Assembly (NCBI RefSeq): GCF_001668725.1
Contig: NZ_LZKL01000033.1
Location: forward strand, 124,001 to 188,000
Length of the DNA: 64,000 nucleotides
From: Mycobacterium sp. E787
GTDB lineage: Bacteria > Actinomycetota > Actinomycetes > Mycobacteriales > Mycobacteriaceae
Reading direction: 5' to 3'
Below are positions 1 to 7,720 of the stretch, in pieces. Below the pieces are notes generated by a model that was not told the origin of the DNA, searched no databases, and was given only the letters and a program-made list of their open reading frames with translations. The position numbers were made by a program, and so were the translations under genes. Every line of letters starts with the position of its first letter. Within the stretch, counting starts at the first letter, position 1.

Positions 1-496
1 GCTGGTCGGCGAGCTCATCCTCGAACGTCGACATCGCCGTGATCATCGCGGTGAAGACGCGGTGTGCGGCGAGGAGGTCCTTGTCGCTGAACTCCGCCAG
101 GGCCTTGCTGAGGTGGATCCCGAGGGGCCTGAAGAAGGCGTGCGCCAACGTCATGCCGCTTTCCTCGTAGCGCAGCAGCCATTTTCGCCGGTCCTCGGGG
201 TCGGGCTCGCGACGGATATGGCCCGCTTCGATCATGCGGTCCACGAGATAGGTGATCGCCGCGGGCGAGACGTCCATGCGCTGCTTGAGCTGGGCCAGGG
301 TCAACGGCTTTCCCGCGGTCTCGCTGACCATGATGTGCAGCAGCGCGTGGAAATCGCTGCTGCCCACGTCGTTCTCCCGCGCGAAGTGGCGGCCGATGCG
401 GTCGGACTGCGCGGTGATCGCGCGCATGTCGGCCGACAGCTGCTTTTCCAGCTCAGTCCGGTCCGGCGGCGCGTCTTGTGCCCGGCGCTTGGTCAC
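1..496 (-). CDS. MarR-family transcriptional regulator (3' end cut by window edge)
   Basis: Translation from the GTG at 496 gives an open frame to base 1 with no stop, so the C-terminus lies outside the window. The middle carries a winged helix-turn-helix typical of MarR proteins: a recognition-helix segment (MDVSPAAITYLVDRM), then a wing rich in charge (RREPDPEDRR) followed by the start of the dimerisation helix. MarR proteins are dimeric, usually ligand-responsive repressors. It is the last same-strand gene after the carotenoid operon, and a near-perfect dyad lies upstream of crtE. The inferred role is control of the crt operon, like CrtR of Corynebacterium, which is also MarR-type. Regulation of the adjacent DUF2945/DUF3140 genes is an alternative. 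Confidence 0.85.
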   Translation of the reverse strand, partial: MTKRRAQDAPPDRTELEKQLSADMRAITAQSDRIGRHFARENDVGSSDFHALLHIMVSETAGKPLTLAQLKQRMDVSPAAITYLVDRMIEAGHIRREPDPEDRRKWLLRYEESGMTLAHAFFRPLGIHLSKALAEFSDKDLLAAHRVFTAMITAMSTFEDELADQ

Positions 497-607
497 CTAC
501 CCGCATCCTTCATCAGAGACACCAGCGTAACCGCGCGGCAATCCCGGATCTACGGCTACCCGCCGCGCGTCAGCGCCGAACCTACCGCAACCGTCCGGCG
601 ATCGGCG

Positions 608-727
608 TCAGGTCCGCGCCGGATCGTGCCCCCAGTTCATCAGCGAGTATCGCCACGAGGCGTCGCCGACATCGCCGTGCGGCCGCTGGGCGAGGTGTCG
701 CTTGGCATCGCCCTCGTCTTCGGCCAT
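608..727 (-). pseudogene. DUF3140 gene remnant (C-terminal fragment, 39 codons)
   Basis: This small frame begins at an ATG that overlaps the stop of the DUF2945 gene (TGATG) and ends at TGA 608-610. Its product contains HLAQRPHGDV and then WRYSLMNWGHDP, which I recognise as the C-terminal signature of DUF3140 proteins. Those proteins are usually about 90-110 residues and are often encoded beside DUF2945 genes. Here only an eight-residue start (MAEDEGDA) precedes the signature, so roughly 60 internal residues are missing. The likely cause is an internal in-frame deletion that left start, coupling and stop intact. The peptide may still be made. The family assignment is from memory of the motif. 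Confidence 0.6.
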
Positions 728-945
728 CAGTCTTGGTGGTGCCGCAGCGCGCTCGGCTTGTGGACGGCGTCCGCGCCGGTCTTGTCGCTGCGCACCTGAT
801 ACTGCGGCTCATCCTTCGACGCCCGCACCGTGCGCCCGGCGGCCTCGGTGTCCGAGGTGATCTCGCGTTGGACGGTTCCGACGACGGTGCTGCCGTGGCT
901 TTGCCATTCGACCTTGTCGCCCTTGCGGAACCTCTTGTCGGTCAA
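727..945 (-). CDS. DUF2945 (HVA1/Tudor-like) small protein
   Basis: This is a 72-residue protein starting at TTG 945 (TTG ACC GAC AAG). A purine-rich Shine-Dalgarno (GAGGAAAG) sits about nine bases upstream. The sequence opens with RFRKGDKVEWQSHGSTVVGTV, a compact beta-barrel pattern seen in DUF2945 proteins (known as HVA1 in some annotations), and ends in a conserved VRSDKTGADAVHKP-type tail. The biochemical function is unknown. The gene lies 15 bp after the DUF2784 gene and is coupled by TGATG to a DUF3140 remnant, so it may be read through from the carotenoid operon. It is full length for the family. Confidence 0.8.
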   Translation of the reverse strand: MTDKRFRKGDKVEWQSHGSTVVGTVQREITSDTEAAGRTVRASKDEPQYQVRSDKTGADAVHKPSALRHHQD

Positions 946-960
946 GTGTCTTCGCTTTCC

Positions 961-1413
961 TCAAGTGGGCCTCAAATCGGCCAGTGTCGGGTACCCGCGT
1001 CCGGGTCGCTGAACACGCCGGGCGCCGCGATGTTTCGCGCCCAGCGCGATCCACGACGCGGCGGCCGCCCCGAAAGCCACGGCCCGCGCGGTACCGGTGC
1101 GGTCCGGCGGATAGCAGACGCCGGCGACGTAGTGGTCGATGAACCCGCTCGCCGGCAGCGGGTTCATCCCGGCGCGGGTGCGCGCCCAATTCTCCAGCGA
1201 CGTCAGCGGGCACGGCCACCGCAGCGCGACGATCGCCACGCCCCAGCCGACGCTCGCCAGGTGCGCCCAGCGGGTGCCCGGCCTGCGCAGCGCGAGGAAC
1301 CCGCCGCTGGGCACGTAGACGAGGTAGCCGAAGTGCGCGACCGCCGTGACGATGACGAGGTACCGAAAGCAGGCGCGACGCGCCCGGTTTCGCGCCGGGC
1401 CGGAGCTAGCCAC
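961..1413 (-). CDS. DUF2784 membrane protein
   Basis: This protein has about 150 residues. The start chosen is GTG 1413, which overlaps the stop of the Rieske gene (GTGGCTAG); an ATG at 1458 would add 15 residues. Hydrophobic segments include YLVIVTAVAHFGYLVYV near the start and LASVGWGVAIVALRW, followed by the family-typical stretch CPLTSLENWARTRAG and a later FIDHYV. These match DUF2784, a family of small integral membrane proteins of unknown function. It sits at the end of the carotenoid operon with translational coupling, so expression with the pigment genes is likely. Any role in carotenoid placement or modification is speculation. Confidence 0.8.
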   Translation of the reverse strand: MASSGPARNRARRACFRYLVIVTAVAHFGYLVYVPSGGFLALRRPGTRWAHLASVGWGVAIVALRWPCPLTSLENWARTRAGMNPLPASGFIDHYVAGVCYPPDRTGTARAVAFGAAAASWIALGAKHRGARRVQRPGRGYPTLADLRPT

Positions 1414-2398
1414 CCGTGCGTCGTTGGTAGCGGCGTTCGGCATAGGCCAGATCGTCACGCCACAGCCGCGTGGCGGCGTAGCGCATCAGCGGTGTGATCA
1501 GCGGGCCCGCGCGGCGCGCGGTTCGGAAGCCGGGGCGTTGCGAGGTTGCGACGGTGGCTTCGATCACGGCGACGCGGGGGCGGCCGTCGGGCCCCGAACC
1601 CAGTGGCGTTGCGTGGGTTTCGACAACGCTACCGGTGCCCTCGCCCTCGATGATGCGCATGACGACCGTGCGCGCCTCTGGCGTGGTGAACTCGGCGATG
1701 ACCGGCACACCGAAGCGGCCCATCCGGAACGTGACCGAGACCAGGAAGCGGTCGTCTTCCTCCGTGGGGGTGGTGAGCACCTCCAGCCGGGTGAACGAGT
1801 AGGGGTGAAACCACGCGCCGTGCCAGGGGTCGAGCCGGTTGGCGACGACGTCGGACGGCTCGCAGTGCCCGACCACGCGGGTGACCGCCGTCAACGTGTC
1901 ATGCGTGGGCCGCGGCGTCACCACCGGCTGATCCATCGGGGCCTCGCCGCCCACAGAGTCCAGCCGAACCCATGCCAGCACGCCGTCGTCGTGGCTGGGA
2001 AACGGCTTCCAACGCAAGTCGCACGTTTCGCCGTCGAGGGCCAGCCCGTGCCAGCGGCAGTACAGGACGCCCCCGCGCACCAGGCCCGTCGCGAGGTCGG
2101 CGCCCAGGTGCGGGCAGCTCGCGGGGCCAACCCGCAGCCGGCCGTGCTTGTCCCGCCAGGCCACCAGCTCGACGCCGGCGACGCGCGCGCCGAAGGGGCG
2201 GCCGATGCCCACGTCGCGGCTGGCCGTGAACACGAACCAGTTCCCGGTGGGCCGGCGCTGGGAGCGCTCCAACGCGGCGTTGATGATCGCCGGCTGCGCG
2301 TCGCGGTAGGTCGGGCGCTGCTGTGCCCATGCCACACGCGGTATCACGCCGACGGGCCAGTCCTTGTACCGCCGGCGCAGGCGGTCGCCGACGCTCAT
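1406..2398 (-). CDS. Rieske non-heme iron oxygenase-like protein (DUF5914), carotenoid operon
   Basis: This is a 330-residue protein starting at ATG 2398, in an ATGA overlap with crtU. A Rieske [2Fe-2S] site is visible: C95-P-H97 and C114-R-W-H117. A mononuclear iron site of the D-x2-H-x4-H type follows, with D190, H193 and H198 in NRLDPWHGAWFH. Both centres point to a catalytic oxygenase alpha subunit rather than a ferredoxin. I associate the C-terminal half with DUF5914. Because it is coupled to crtU, the inferred job is late oxidation (hydroxylation, ketolation or desaturation) of the carotenoid. No reductase partner is encoded nearby. The substrate is not determined by the sequence. Confidence 0.8.
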   Translation of the reverse strand: MSVGDRLRRRYKDWPVGVIPRVAWAQQRPTYRDAQPAIINAALERSQRRPTGNWFVFTASRDVGIGRPFGARVAGVELVAWRDKHGRLRVGPASCPHLGADLATGLVRGGVLYCRWHGLALDGETCDLRWKPFPSHDDGVLAWVRLDSVGGEAPMDQPVVTPRPTHDTLTAVTRVVGHCEPSDVVANRLDPWHGAWFHPYSFTRLEVLTTPTEEDDRFLVSVTFRMGRFGVPVIAEFTTPEARTVVMRIIEGEGTGSVVETHATPLGSGPDGRPRVAVIEATVATSQRPGFRTARRAGPLITPLMRYAATRLWRDDLAYAERRYQRRTGG

Positions 2399-3915
2399 CG
2401 CCGCCGCCCCTGGCGCTCGGCCAGCGACCGCAGCAGGGCCGACCGCCCGCGGACGGGCACCGTGCACAGTTGGTGACCGGCGAGGCCCCACGACGCCAGC
2501 AGCCGGTTGGCGGCCGACCACCCCGTGCTGGCCGCCCGTTCCATCAGGGCCACCGGCAGGTCGATGCGGATCCCGTCACCGGCCAGCACCAGCCCGGGCT
2601 GCGGCGTGGCCACGGTCGGGCGCTGCCCGTACGTTCCGGGCGCGAACAGCGGGCAGTCGCTGCGGCGCAGCTCGCGTTCGTAACGCACACGCGCCGTGGC
2701 GGTTTCGGGGTACAGCTCGTGCAGCCGCCCGATCGCCGCCGCGCCGGTCGGTTCGGCGCCGGCCGCGTACGAGTGCAATTCGACGACCGATCCGCGGTGC
2801 TGACGCGCCCACGCGGCGGCCTCGCGTTCGTAGCGCTCCAGCACGCTGATGTTGTCGACGGGCTCATGGCCGGCGGTGCCGAGGAACGCCGGGCGGTCGC
2901 GGTCGACCGGTCGGTCGAGCCAGAGCCGCTGCACCACGAACGGAGGCGCGGTGCGGAGCCGCCGGATCCGGTCGCGCCACGGATCGTCGCCCAGCCCGGG
3001 CGACGCGCCCACCACCCGCTGCAGGCCGCCCACGTCGAGCGCCAGGACGACGGCGTCGGCGTCGAAGTGCCCCCCCGAATCCGTTTGGACGCGAAGGGTT
3101 TTCGCGCCGCCGGGGGAGATCCGGGCCGCGCTTGCGCCGAGGTGCACCCGAACACCCCGGTCCCGCAGGTAGTCGCCGAGCGGATTCCACAGCCCCACAT
3201 CGAAATTCGAGGTGGCGACGTCGAAGATCAGGCCCTCGCTGGAGCCCAGGAAGTAGATGTGGAACATGGTCGCCAGTTCGGCAGCGGACAATTGCGCCGG
3301 CTCGGCGAAGAAGCTGCGGGAGAACACCTCGAACGCGAGGTGGCGCGCGGACTCCGGGAAGTTGATGCTCTTCAAGAAGGTTTCGGCGTCGATGTGGTCG
3401 AGCCGCCGGTAGATGTCGGGCACCGACACCGCCGCCAGCGGCGCCGCGGCCCGGGCGTTGATGCGCGCCAGGTCGCGCAGTGAGAACGTGGGGCTGCGCA
3501 GCGCGAACGCCAACGCGTTCCACGGTGGCGTGCGGGGCAATCCGCGGAAGGTGTCGCGGCGACCGGCACCGTCGATCAGGGGGTAATCCTCGACGGGGGC
3601 GAGCATCCCGAGCTGCGGATCGACCCGGCGCAGCAGGGCCCGCAGGTTGTAGTACTGGCGGAAGAAGGCGTGGAAGCCCCGGTTCATGGGCAATTCGGCG
3701 CCGTCGACGCGTTCGGTCCAGCCGCCCACCCGGCCGCCGAGGTACCCCTCGCGTTCCACCAGGTCCACGGCGACGCCGCGTTCGGCGAGCGCGGTGGCGG
3801 CCGTCAGGCCGGCGATCCCGGCCCCGACCACCGCGACGCGCGGACGCGACGACAGCGCGCCCGCGTGGGGCAGCCCCGGCGCGGCCGGGTGAATGTGGCG
3901 GCGGCGGTCGGTCAT
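2395..3915 (-). CDS. crtU: Carotene desaturase/methyltransferase (isorenieratene synthase type)
   Basis: This 506-residue FAD protein starts at ATG 3915, in an ATGA overlap with the methyltransferase stop. The dinucleotide-binding motif GAGIAG is at residues 31-36, followed by the acidic end of the second strand (VDLVERE). A conserved GFHAFFRQYYNLRALL stretch and a C-terminal FAD motif (GLVLAGDGIRIDLPVALMER) fit the CrtU family. That family converts beta-ionone rings of beta-carotene to aromatic rings by desaturation and methyl migration. Length and position next to a lycopene cyclase agree with crtU of M. aurum, Brevibacterium and Streptomyces griseus. A less specific carotenoid or phytoene desaturase paralogue is the alternative. 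Confidence 0.8.
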   Translation of the reverse strand: MTDRRRHIHPAAPGLPHAGALSSRPRVAVVGAGIAGLTAATALAERGVAVDLVEREGYLGGRVGGWTERVDGAELPMNRGFHAFFRQYYNLRALLRRVDPQLGMLAPVEDYPLIDGAGRRDTFRGLPRTPPWNALAFALRSPTFSLRDLARINARAAAPLAAVSVPDIYRRLDHIDAETFLKSINFPESARHLAFEVFSRSFFAEPAQLSAAELATMFHIYFLGSSEGLIFDVATSNFDVGLWNPLGDYLRDRGVRVHLGASAARISPGGAKTLRVQTDSGGHFDADAVVLALDVGGLQRVVGASPGLGDDPWRDRIRRLRTAPPFVVQRLWLDRPVDRDRPAFLGTAGHEPVDNISVLERYEREAAAWARQHRGSVVELHSYAAGAEPTGAAAIGRLHELYPETATARVRYERELRRSDCPLFAPGTYGQRPTVATPQPGLVLAGDGIRIDLPVALMERAASTGWSAANRLLASWGLAGHQLCTVPVRGRSALLRSLAERQGRRR

Positions 3916-4637
3916 TGGGGCGCCTCCCCGAGGAAGGTGTGCACGACGTTGTGTTCCCAACCAGGCATGGTAGCGCTTCGCACGTCGATGAATCCGGCGT
4001 CGCTCAGCCGCCGCCGCAACCGCGCCGCCCCGTCGAACGCCAGCACGCTGCGCCATAGGTGCCGATACAGCGTGGCATCACGCGTGCGCCACCAGCCGGT
4101 TGGGATGATGATGCCCCAGCACACTGCATGCCAGGTGATCGTCGCGGCGCGAGAGTCGCGCACCGAGTATTCGTGCAGCGCCAGCGTGCCGCCGGGGCGC
4201 AGCAGCGCGCGAAACGCGCGGAGCTGGCGGTCCGGGTCCGCGAGGTTGCGCACCAGGTAGGCGGCCAGGATGCCGTCGAACGGCCCGGTGACGCCGCACT
4301 CGTCGAGCTCCTCGACGCGGGCGTGCACGAACCGGACCGACGGTGGCCACGCCTTCGCCCTTGCCGCGTCGAGCATTCCGTCGGCGGCGTCGACGGCGAC
4401 GATCTGCGCCTCGGGAGCCGCCGCCAGCAGCGCGGCCGTCGACGCGCCGGTGCCGCAGCCCGCGTCGAGCAGGCGCAGGCCGCGGCCGCGTCCGGGCAGC
4501 CGCATCCGCTGCGCCGAGCGCGCCAGGTTCGCGTGGTAGTACGGGTTGGCGCCCACCAGCCGGTCGTACGCCGCGGCGCCGACGTCGAACGCGGCGGGCA
4601 CGTCCGCGCGGGGCAGACCCGTCTTAGCGACGCGCAC
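3912..4637 (-). CDS. SAM-dependent methyltransferase of the carotenoid cluster (CrtT-like)
   Basis: This is a 241-residue class I methyltransferase starting at GTG 4637, overlapping the end of crtYd by 14 bp. The SAM-binding motif LLDAGCGTG lies at residues 56-64. A second acidic strand (IVAVDAADGML) and the post-I motif follow, and then LLRPGGTLALHEYSV, which resembles UbiE/COQ5-type enzymes. In Streptomyces griseus a methyltransferase gene, crtT, sits between crtU and crtY, and the same arrangement is seen here. The substrate is unknown; a carotenoid or a precursor is inferred from the operon. It is full length for the class. Confidence 0.75.
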   Translation of the reverse strand: MRVAKTGLPRADVPAAFDVGAAAYDRLVGANPYYHANLARSAQRMRLPGRGRGLRLLDAGCGTGASTAALLAAAPEAQIVAVDAADGMLDAARAKAWPPSVRFVHARVEELDECGVTGPFDGILAAYLVRNLADPDRQLRAFRALLRPGGTLALHEYSVRDSRAATITWHAVCWGIIIPTGWWRTRDATLYRHLWRSVLAFDGAARLRRRLSDAGFIDVRSATMPGWEHNVVHTFLGEAPQ

Positions 4638-4935
4638 GTTGTCGCTCCCACAGCAGCAGCACGGCGGTGACCAGCGCGAAGCCGAACAGAAAGTCCTCGA
4701 CGGGGATGTCGAACGGGAACCGCACGCCGCTGGTCTGCCGGTCGTCGTAGATCACGATCGGGGCGCTGCGTTTCGTCAGCCAGCCATCGACCGGCACCTG
4801 GAAGCCGAGCACGATCACCATCGACACCCAATAGGCGAGCCGCCGGAACAGCCCGGTGCGCAGCAGCGCGAACTCCAGCCCGAGGACGACCAGGACGGCC
4901 GCGACGGCCGGCACCGTGTAGCCGAGCCCGGTCAT
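4624..4935 (-). CDS. crtYd: Lycopene cyclase, subunit d
   Basis: This 103-residue membrane protein starts at ATG 4935, in an ATGA overlap with crtYc. It has three hydrophobic segments (about residues 8-25, 32-49 and 78-97). The conserved RFPFDIPVEDFLF loop carries the acidic residues expected of the CrtYc/CrtYd family. In actinobacteria lycopene beta-cyclase is a heterodimer of two small membrane proteins, each corresponding to half of the fused plant/fungal type. The partner crtYc is immediately upstream. Together they close the ends of lycopene to beta-rings, supplying the substrate for CrtU. Confidence 0.88.
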   Translation of the reverse strand: MTGLGYTVPAVAAVLVVLGLEFALLRTGLFRRLAYWVSMVIVLGFQVPVDGWLTKRSAPIVIYDDRQTSGVRFPFDIPVEDFLFGFALVTAVLLLWERQRARR

Positions 4936-5255
4936 CGGCGCCTGGCCCGATCGAGGATGGTGCTCACGGCGTTGTAGGTCAGCAGGCCGCACACCGGGAT
5001 CACCAGGAAGAACAGCACTTCCTCGATGGGTATCCCGAAGGGGATGTGGACGCCGCTGATGTACTTGGCGTTGTACGTCCACACCCCGGCGCCGATCGCC
5101 ACCGCGTCCCAGACGAGAAACACCGCCGCGACGCCGACCACGGAGCGCGCGAGCCGGCGCGGCTGCCGGTAGACGCCGGCGCCGAACAGCTCCAGCGGCG
5201 CCGTGATCGCCAGGCACAGGCCCAGCACGACGAGGTACTGCCACCGGTCGCTCAC
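4932..5255 (-). CDS. crtYc: Lycopene cyclase, subunit c
   Basis: The product is 107 residues from GTG 5255, in a GTGA overlap with crtB; an ATG at 5282 would add nine residues. It has three membrane segments: WQYLVVLGLCLAITA, a central VVGVAAVFLVWDAVAIGAGV, and EEVLFFLVIPVCGLLTY. The signature GVHIPFGIPIEEVLFF parallels the PFDIPVED loop of crtYd, showing the two subunits are homologous. It is the heterodimer partner of CrtYd in cyclising lycopene at the membrane. Position between crtB and crtYd matches the M. aurum pigment cluster. Confidence 0.88.
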   Translation of the reverse strand: MSDRWQYLVVLGLCLAITAPLELFGAGVYRQPRRLARSVVGVAAVFLVWDAVAIGAGVWTYNAKYISGVHIPFGIPIEEVLFFLVIPVCGLLTYNAVSTILDRARRR

Positions 5256-6184
5256 GCCGCGCCCCTCATCCGGGCCCGCCACGACTGCAGCAGCGCGCCG
5301 CCGGCGACGCGCAGCCGCCGCGCATTGCCCACGGTGGCGCGGTGGGTGAACACCGAGAAGTCGCCGGCCTCAATGCAATCCAGGATTTCGGAGTACAGCG
5401 TCAACGCGGTTGCCACGCACGGCCGGGAACGCGGGGCAAGCATCGCGATCCCGCCGGCGGCGAATCGGTAAATCTCCCTGGTGATGTCGTGCTGGGCCGA
5501 CAGGGCGGCCCGCACGCGGGCATCGGTGCGCCGGTGGGCGTGACACCACAGCAGCAGCTCGCGGTCCACGCCGAAGGCCGCGAGTTCGTCGGCCGGCAGG
5601 TAGATCCTGTTGCGGGTCAGATCCTCGTCGACGTCCCGCAGGAAGTTGGTCAGCTGGAAGGCGCGGCCCAGCGCCGCCGCGTAGGGTTCGGCCTCCTCGC
5701 TGGGGCACACGGTGCCCAGGATCGGAAGCATCTGCAGGCCAATGACTTCCGCGGAGCCGCGCATGTAGCGGCCCAGCGCCGCCCGGTCCGGGTAATCGGT
5801 GACGGTGAGGTCCATGCGCATCGAATCCAGAAAGTCCCCGAACAGATCCACGGGGATGCCGTAGCGGCGCACGGTGTCGCCGACCGCGGCCAGGACGGGC
5901 TCGTCGTGGTGCTCGCCGCCGGCGAAGAAGCGGTCCGACAGCCGCTGCAGCGCCTCGGCGCGCGCGCCGACGTCCAGCGCCGGGTCGAGGTCGTCGAGGA
6001 TGTCGTCGGCGTGGCGGGCGAAGCCGTACAACGCGTGCACCGCCGGGCGCTGGTCCGGGGCGAGCAGGCGGGTGGCGAGGAAATAGGTTCGGCCATGCTG
6101 CGCGGCGATCCGCCGGCAGCTCCGATACGCCGCGCGCAGGCTCGCATCCGCGATCCCGGCGGCGTCCAGCTCGGTGCGAATCAC
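5252..6184 (-). CDS. crtB: Phytoene synthase
   Basis: This 310-residue protein starts at GTG 6184, in a GTGA overlap with crtI. Both aspartate-rich motifs of squalene/phytoene synthases are present: DDILDD at residues 60-65 in an ARHADD context, and FLRDVDEDL with the acidic cluster at 184-188. The YFLATRLLAP and RIYLP stretches are also typical. The enzyme condenses two geranylgeranyl diphosphates to phytoene, the first committed carotenoid step. GGPP synthase (crtE) and phytoene desaturase (crtI) lie immediately upstream in the same operon. A longer open frame reaching 7300 runs out of frame through crtI and is not the gene. Confidence 0.92.
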   Translation of the reverse strand: MIRTELDAAGIADASLRAAYRSCRRIAAQHGRTYFLATRLLAPDQRPAVHALYGFARHADDILDDLDPALDVGARAEALQRLSDRFFAGGEHHDEPVLAAVGDTVRRYGIPVDLFGDFLDSMRMDLTVTDYPDRAALGRYMRGSAEVIGLQMLPILGTVCPSEEAEPYAAALGRAFQLTNFLRDVDEDLTRNRIYLPADELAAFGVDRELLLWCHAHRRTDARVRAALSAQHDITREIYRFAAGGIAMLAPRSRPCVATALTLYSEILDCIEAGDFSVFTHRATVGNARRLRVAGGALLQSWRARMRGAA

Positions 6185-7701
6185 CGCGATCCGGCCTTCA
6201 GGTCCACGGTTCTGGTCGTCTTGCCGGCGGCCCCGGTGATGCGGTCGGCGGCCAGTCGCCCGGAGATCAGCGTGGTCGGCACCCCGACACCCGGCAGCGT
6301 CGACGACCCGGCCAGCACCGCGTTGTCGATGCCGCGCACGGTGTTGGCCGGCCGGAACGGGCCGGTCTGAGCGAACGTGTGGGCCAGCGCGAACGGCGTG
6401 CCGGCCGTCATGTCCTGGCGGGCCCAGTCGGCAGGGGTGTCGACATGCAACAGCCGGGCGTCCTCGCGCATGCCGGGCAGCAGCCTGTCCTGCACCACCC
6501 CGAGGAGGTCGTCGGCGTACGCGCCGCCGGTGCGCGACCAGTCGACGTGGCCGCGCGACAGGTTGGGCGCGGGCGCCAGCACGTAGAGCAGGTCGCGACC
6601 GGCCGGGGCCAGGCTCGGGTCGCCGGCCGTGGGCCGGGTGACCAGCAACGACGGGTCCGTCATCAGCCGGCCGTCGCGGATGATGTCGGTGAACGTCCGC
6701 TCCCACGCCGAGCCGAAAAGGATGGTGTGGTGGGCGCTTTCCGGCGGCGCGGCGCGGCAGCCCACGTGCAGCACCACCGCCGACGGCGCCGCGCGCAGCG
6801 GGAGGATCCGTCGCGGGCTCCGCCCCAGCAGGCGGTAGGTCTGCGCCAGCTCGGTCGTCAGCACCACCGCGTCGCAGGGCAGCCGCCGGTCCCCGTCGGT
6901 GTGGACCGCCGTGATCCGCTCGCCGGAGCGCTCCAGCCCGGTGACCGTGGAGCCGTAGCAGAATTGCACCCCGGCGTCGGCGGCGGCCGCCGCCAGCGCA
7001 TCGGGCAGGGCGCGCACGCCGCCGCGAGGAAAGAACACGCCGGCGACGGTGTCCATGTAGGCGATCACCGCGTAGACCGCCAGGGCGTGTTGCGGCGCGA
7101 CGCCGGCGTACAGCGACTGGAACGTGAACACCCGGCGCAGCCGCGGGTCGCGGATGTGGCGCTTGACCATCGTGTCCCAGCGGCGGAATCCGCCGAGGGC
7201 GGTGAGCCTGGCCAGCTGACCGTTCAGCAGGCCGAGCGGCGAGTCGAAGTTCGAGGCGATGAAGCCGTCGAATTCGGTCCGGTACAACCGGTCGAGCCAC
7301 TCGCGCAACCGCCGGTAGCCGTCGGCCTCGTGCGGGCCCGCGAGGTCGCGCACCGCGGCCGCCATCCGGTCGGCATCGGTGTGCACGTCGATGGAGCTGC
7401 CGTCGGCGAACATGGCCCGGTAGGCGGGATCCAGCGGCAGCAATTCGAGCCTGTCGGTGAAGGTTTCGCCCACGGCGGCGAACGCCTCGTCGATGATGTC
7501 CGGCATCGTGAGCACCGTGGGACCGGTGTCGATGCGATAGCCGTCGATGTCGCGCCGGCCCGCCCGTCCTCCCGGCCAGGGTTCCCGCTCGACCACCGTC
7601 ACCTCGCGGCCGCGGCCGGCCAACTGCAGCGCGGCGGAGAGCCCCGAAAACCCCGCGCCGACCACGACGACGCGGTCGGTTCGGCCCCGCACCGCGCGCA
7701 T
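6181..7701 (-). CDS. crtI: Phytoene desaturase
   Basis: This is a 506-residue FAD enzyme. The start at ATG 7701 was chosen because it is 17 bp after the crtE stop and places the FAD motif VVVGAGFSGLSAALQL near residue 11. The C-terminus has the CrtI-type signature around STLPGVGVPTTLISGRLAA, where the isoalloxazine-side loop is expected. The family adds double bonds to phytoene to give lycopene. Length is normal (about 490-520 residues). The gene lies between crtE and crtB, with a GTGA overlap into crtB. Confidence 0.92.
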   Translation of the reverse strand: MRAVRGRTDRVVVVGAGFSGLSAALQLAGRGREVTVVEREPWPGGRAGRRDIDGYRIDTGPTVLTMPDIIDEAFAAVGETFTDRLELLPLDPAYRAMFADGSSIDVHTDADRMAAAVRDLAGPHEADGYRRLREWLDRLYRTEFDGFIASNFDSPLGLLNGQLARLTALGGFRRWDTMVKRHIRDPRLRRVFTFQSLYAGVAPQHALAVYAVIAYMDTVAGVFFPRGGVRALPDALAAAAADAGVQFCYGSTVTGLERSGERITAVHTDGDRRLPCDAVVLTTELAQTYRLLGRSPRRILPLRAAPSAVVLHVGCRAAPPESAHHTILFGSAWERTFTDIIRDGRLMTDPSLLVTRPTAGDPSLAPAGRDLLYVLAPAPNLSRGHVDWSRTGGAYADDLLGVVQDRLLPGMREDARLLHVDTPADWARQDMTAGTPFALAHTFAQTGPFRPANTVRGIDNAVLAGSSTLPGVGVPTTLISGRLAADRITGAAGKTTRTVDLKAGSR

Positions 7702-7720
7702 CAGCGCGACGCCCCGGCGT

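Noticed and set aside
5252..7300. 682-residue frame that joins crtB to upstream sequence
   Set aside because: The first 370 codons are an out-of-frame reading of crtI. The real crtB begins at GTG 6184, overlapping the crtI stop.
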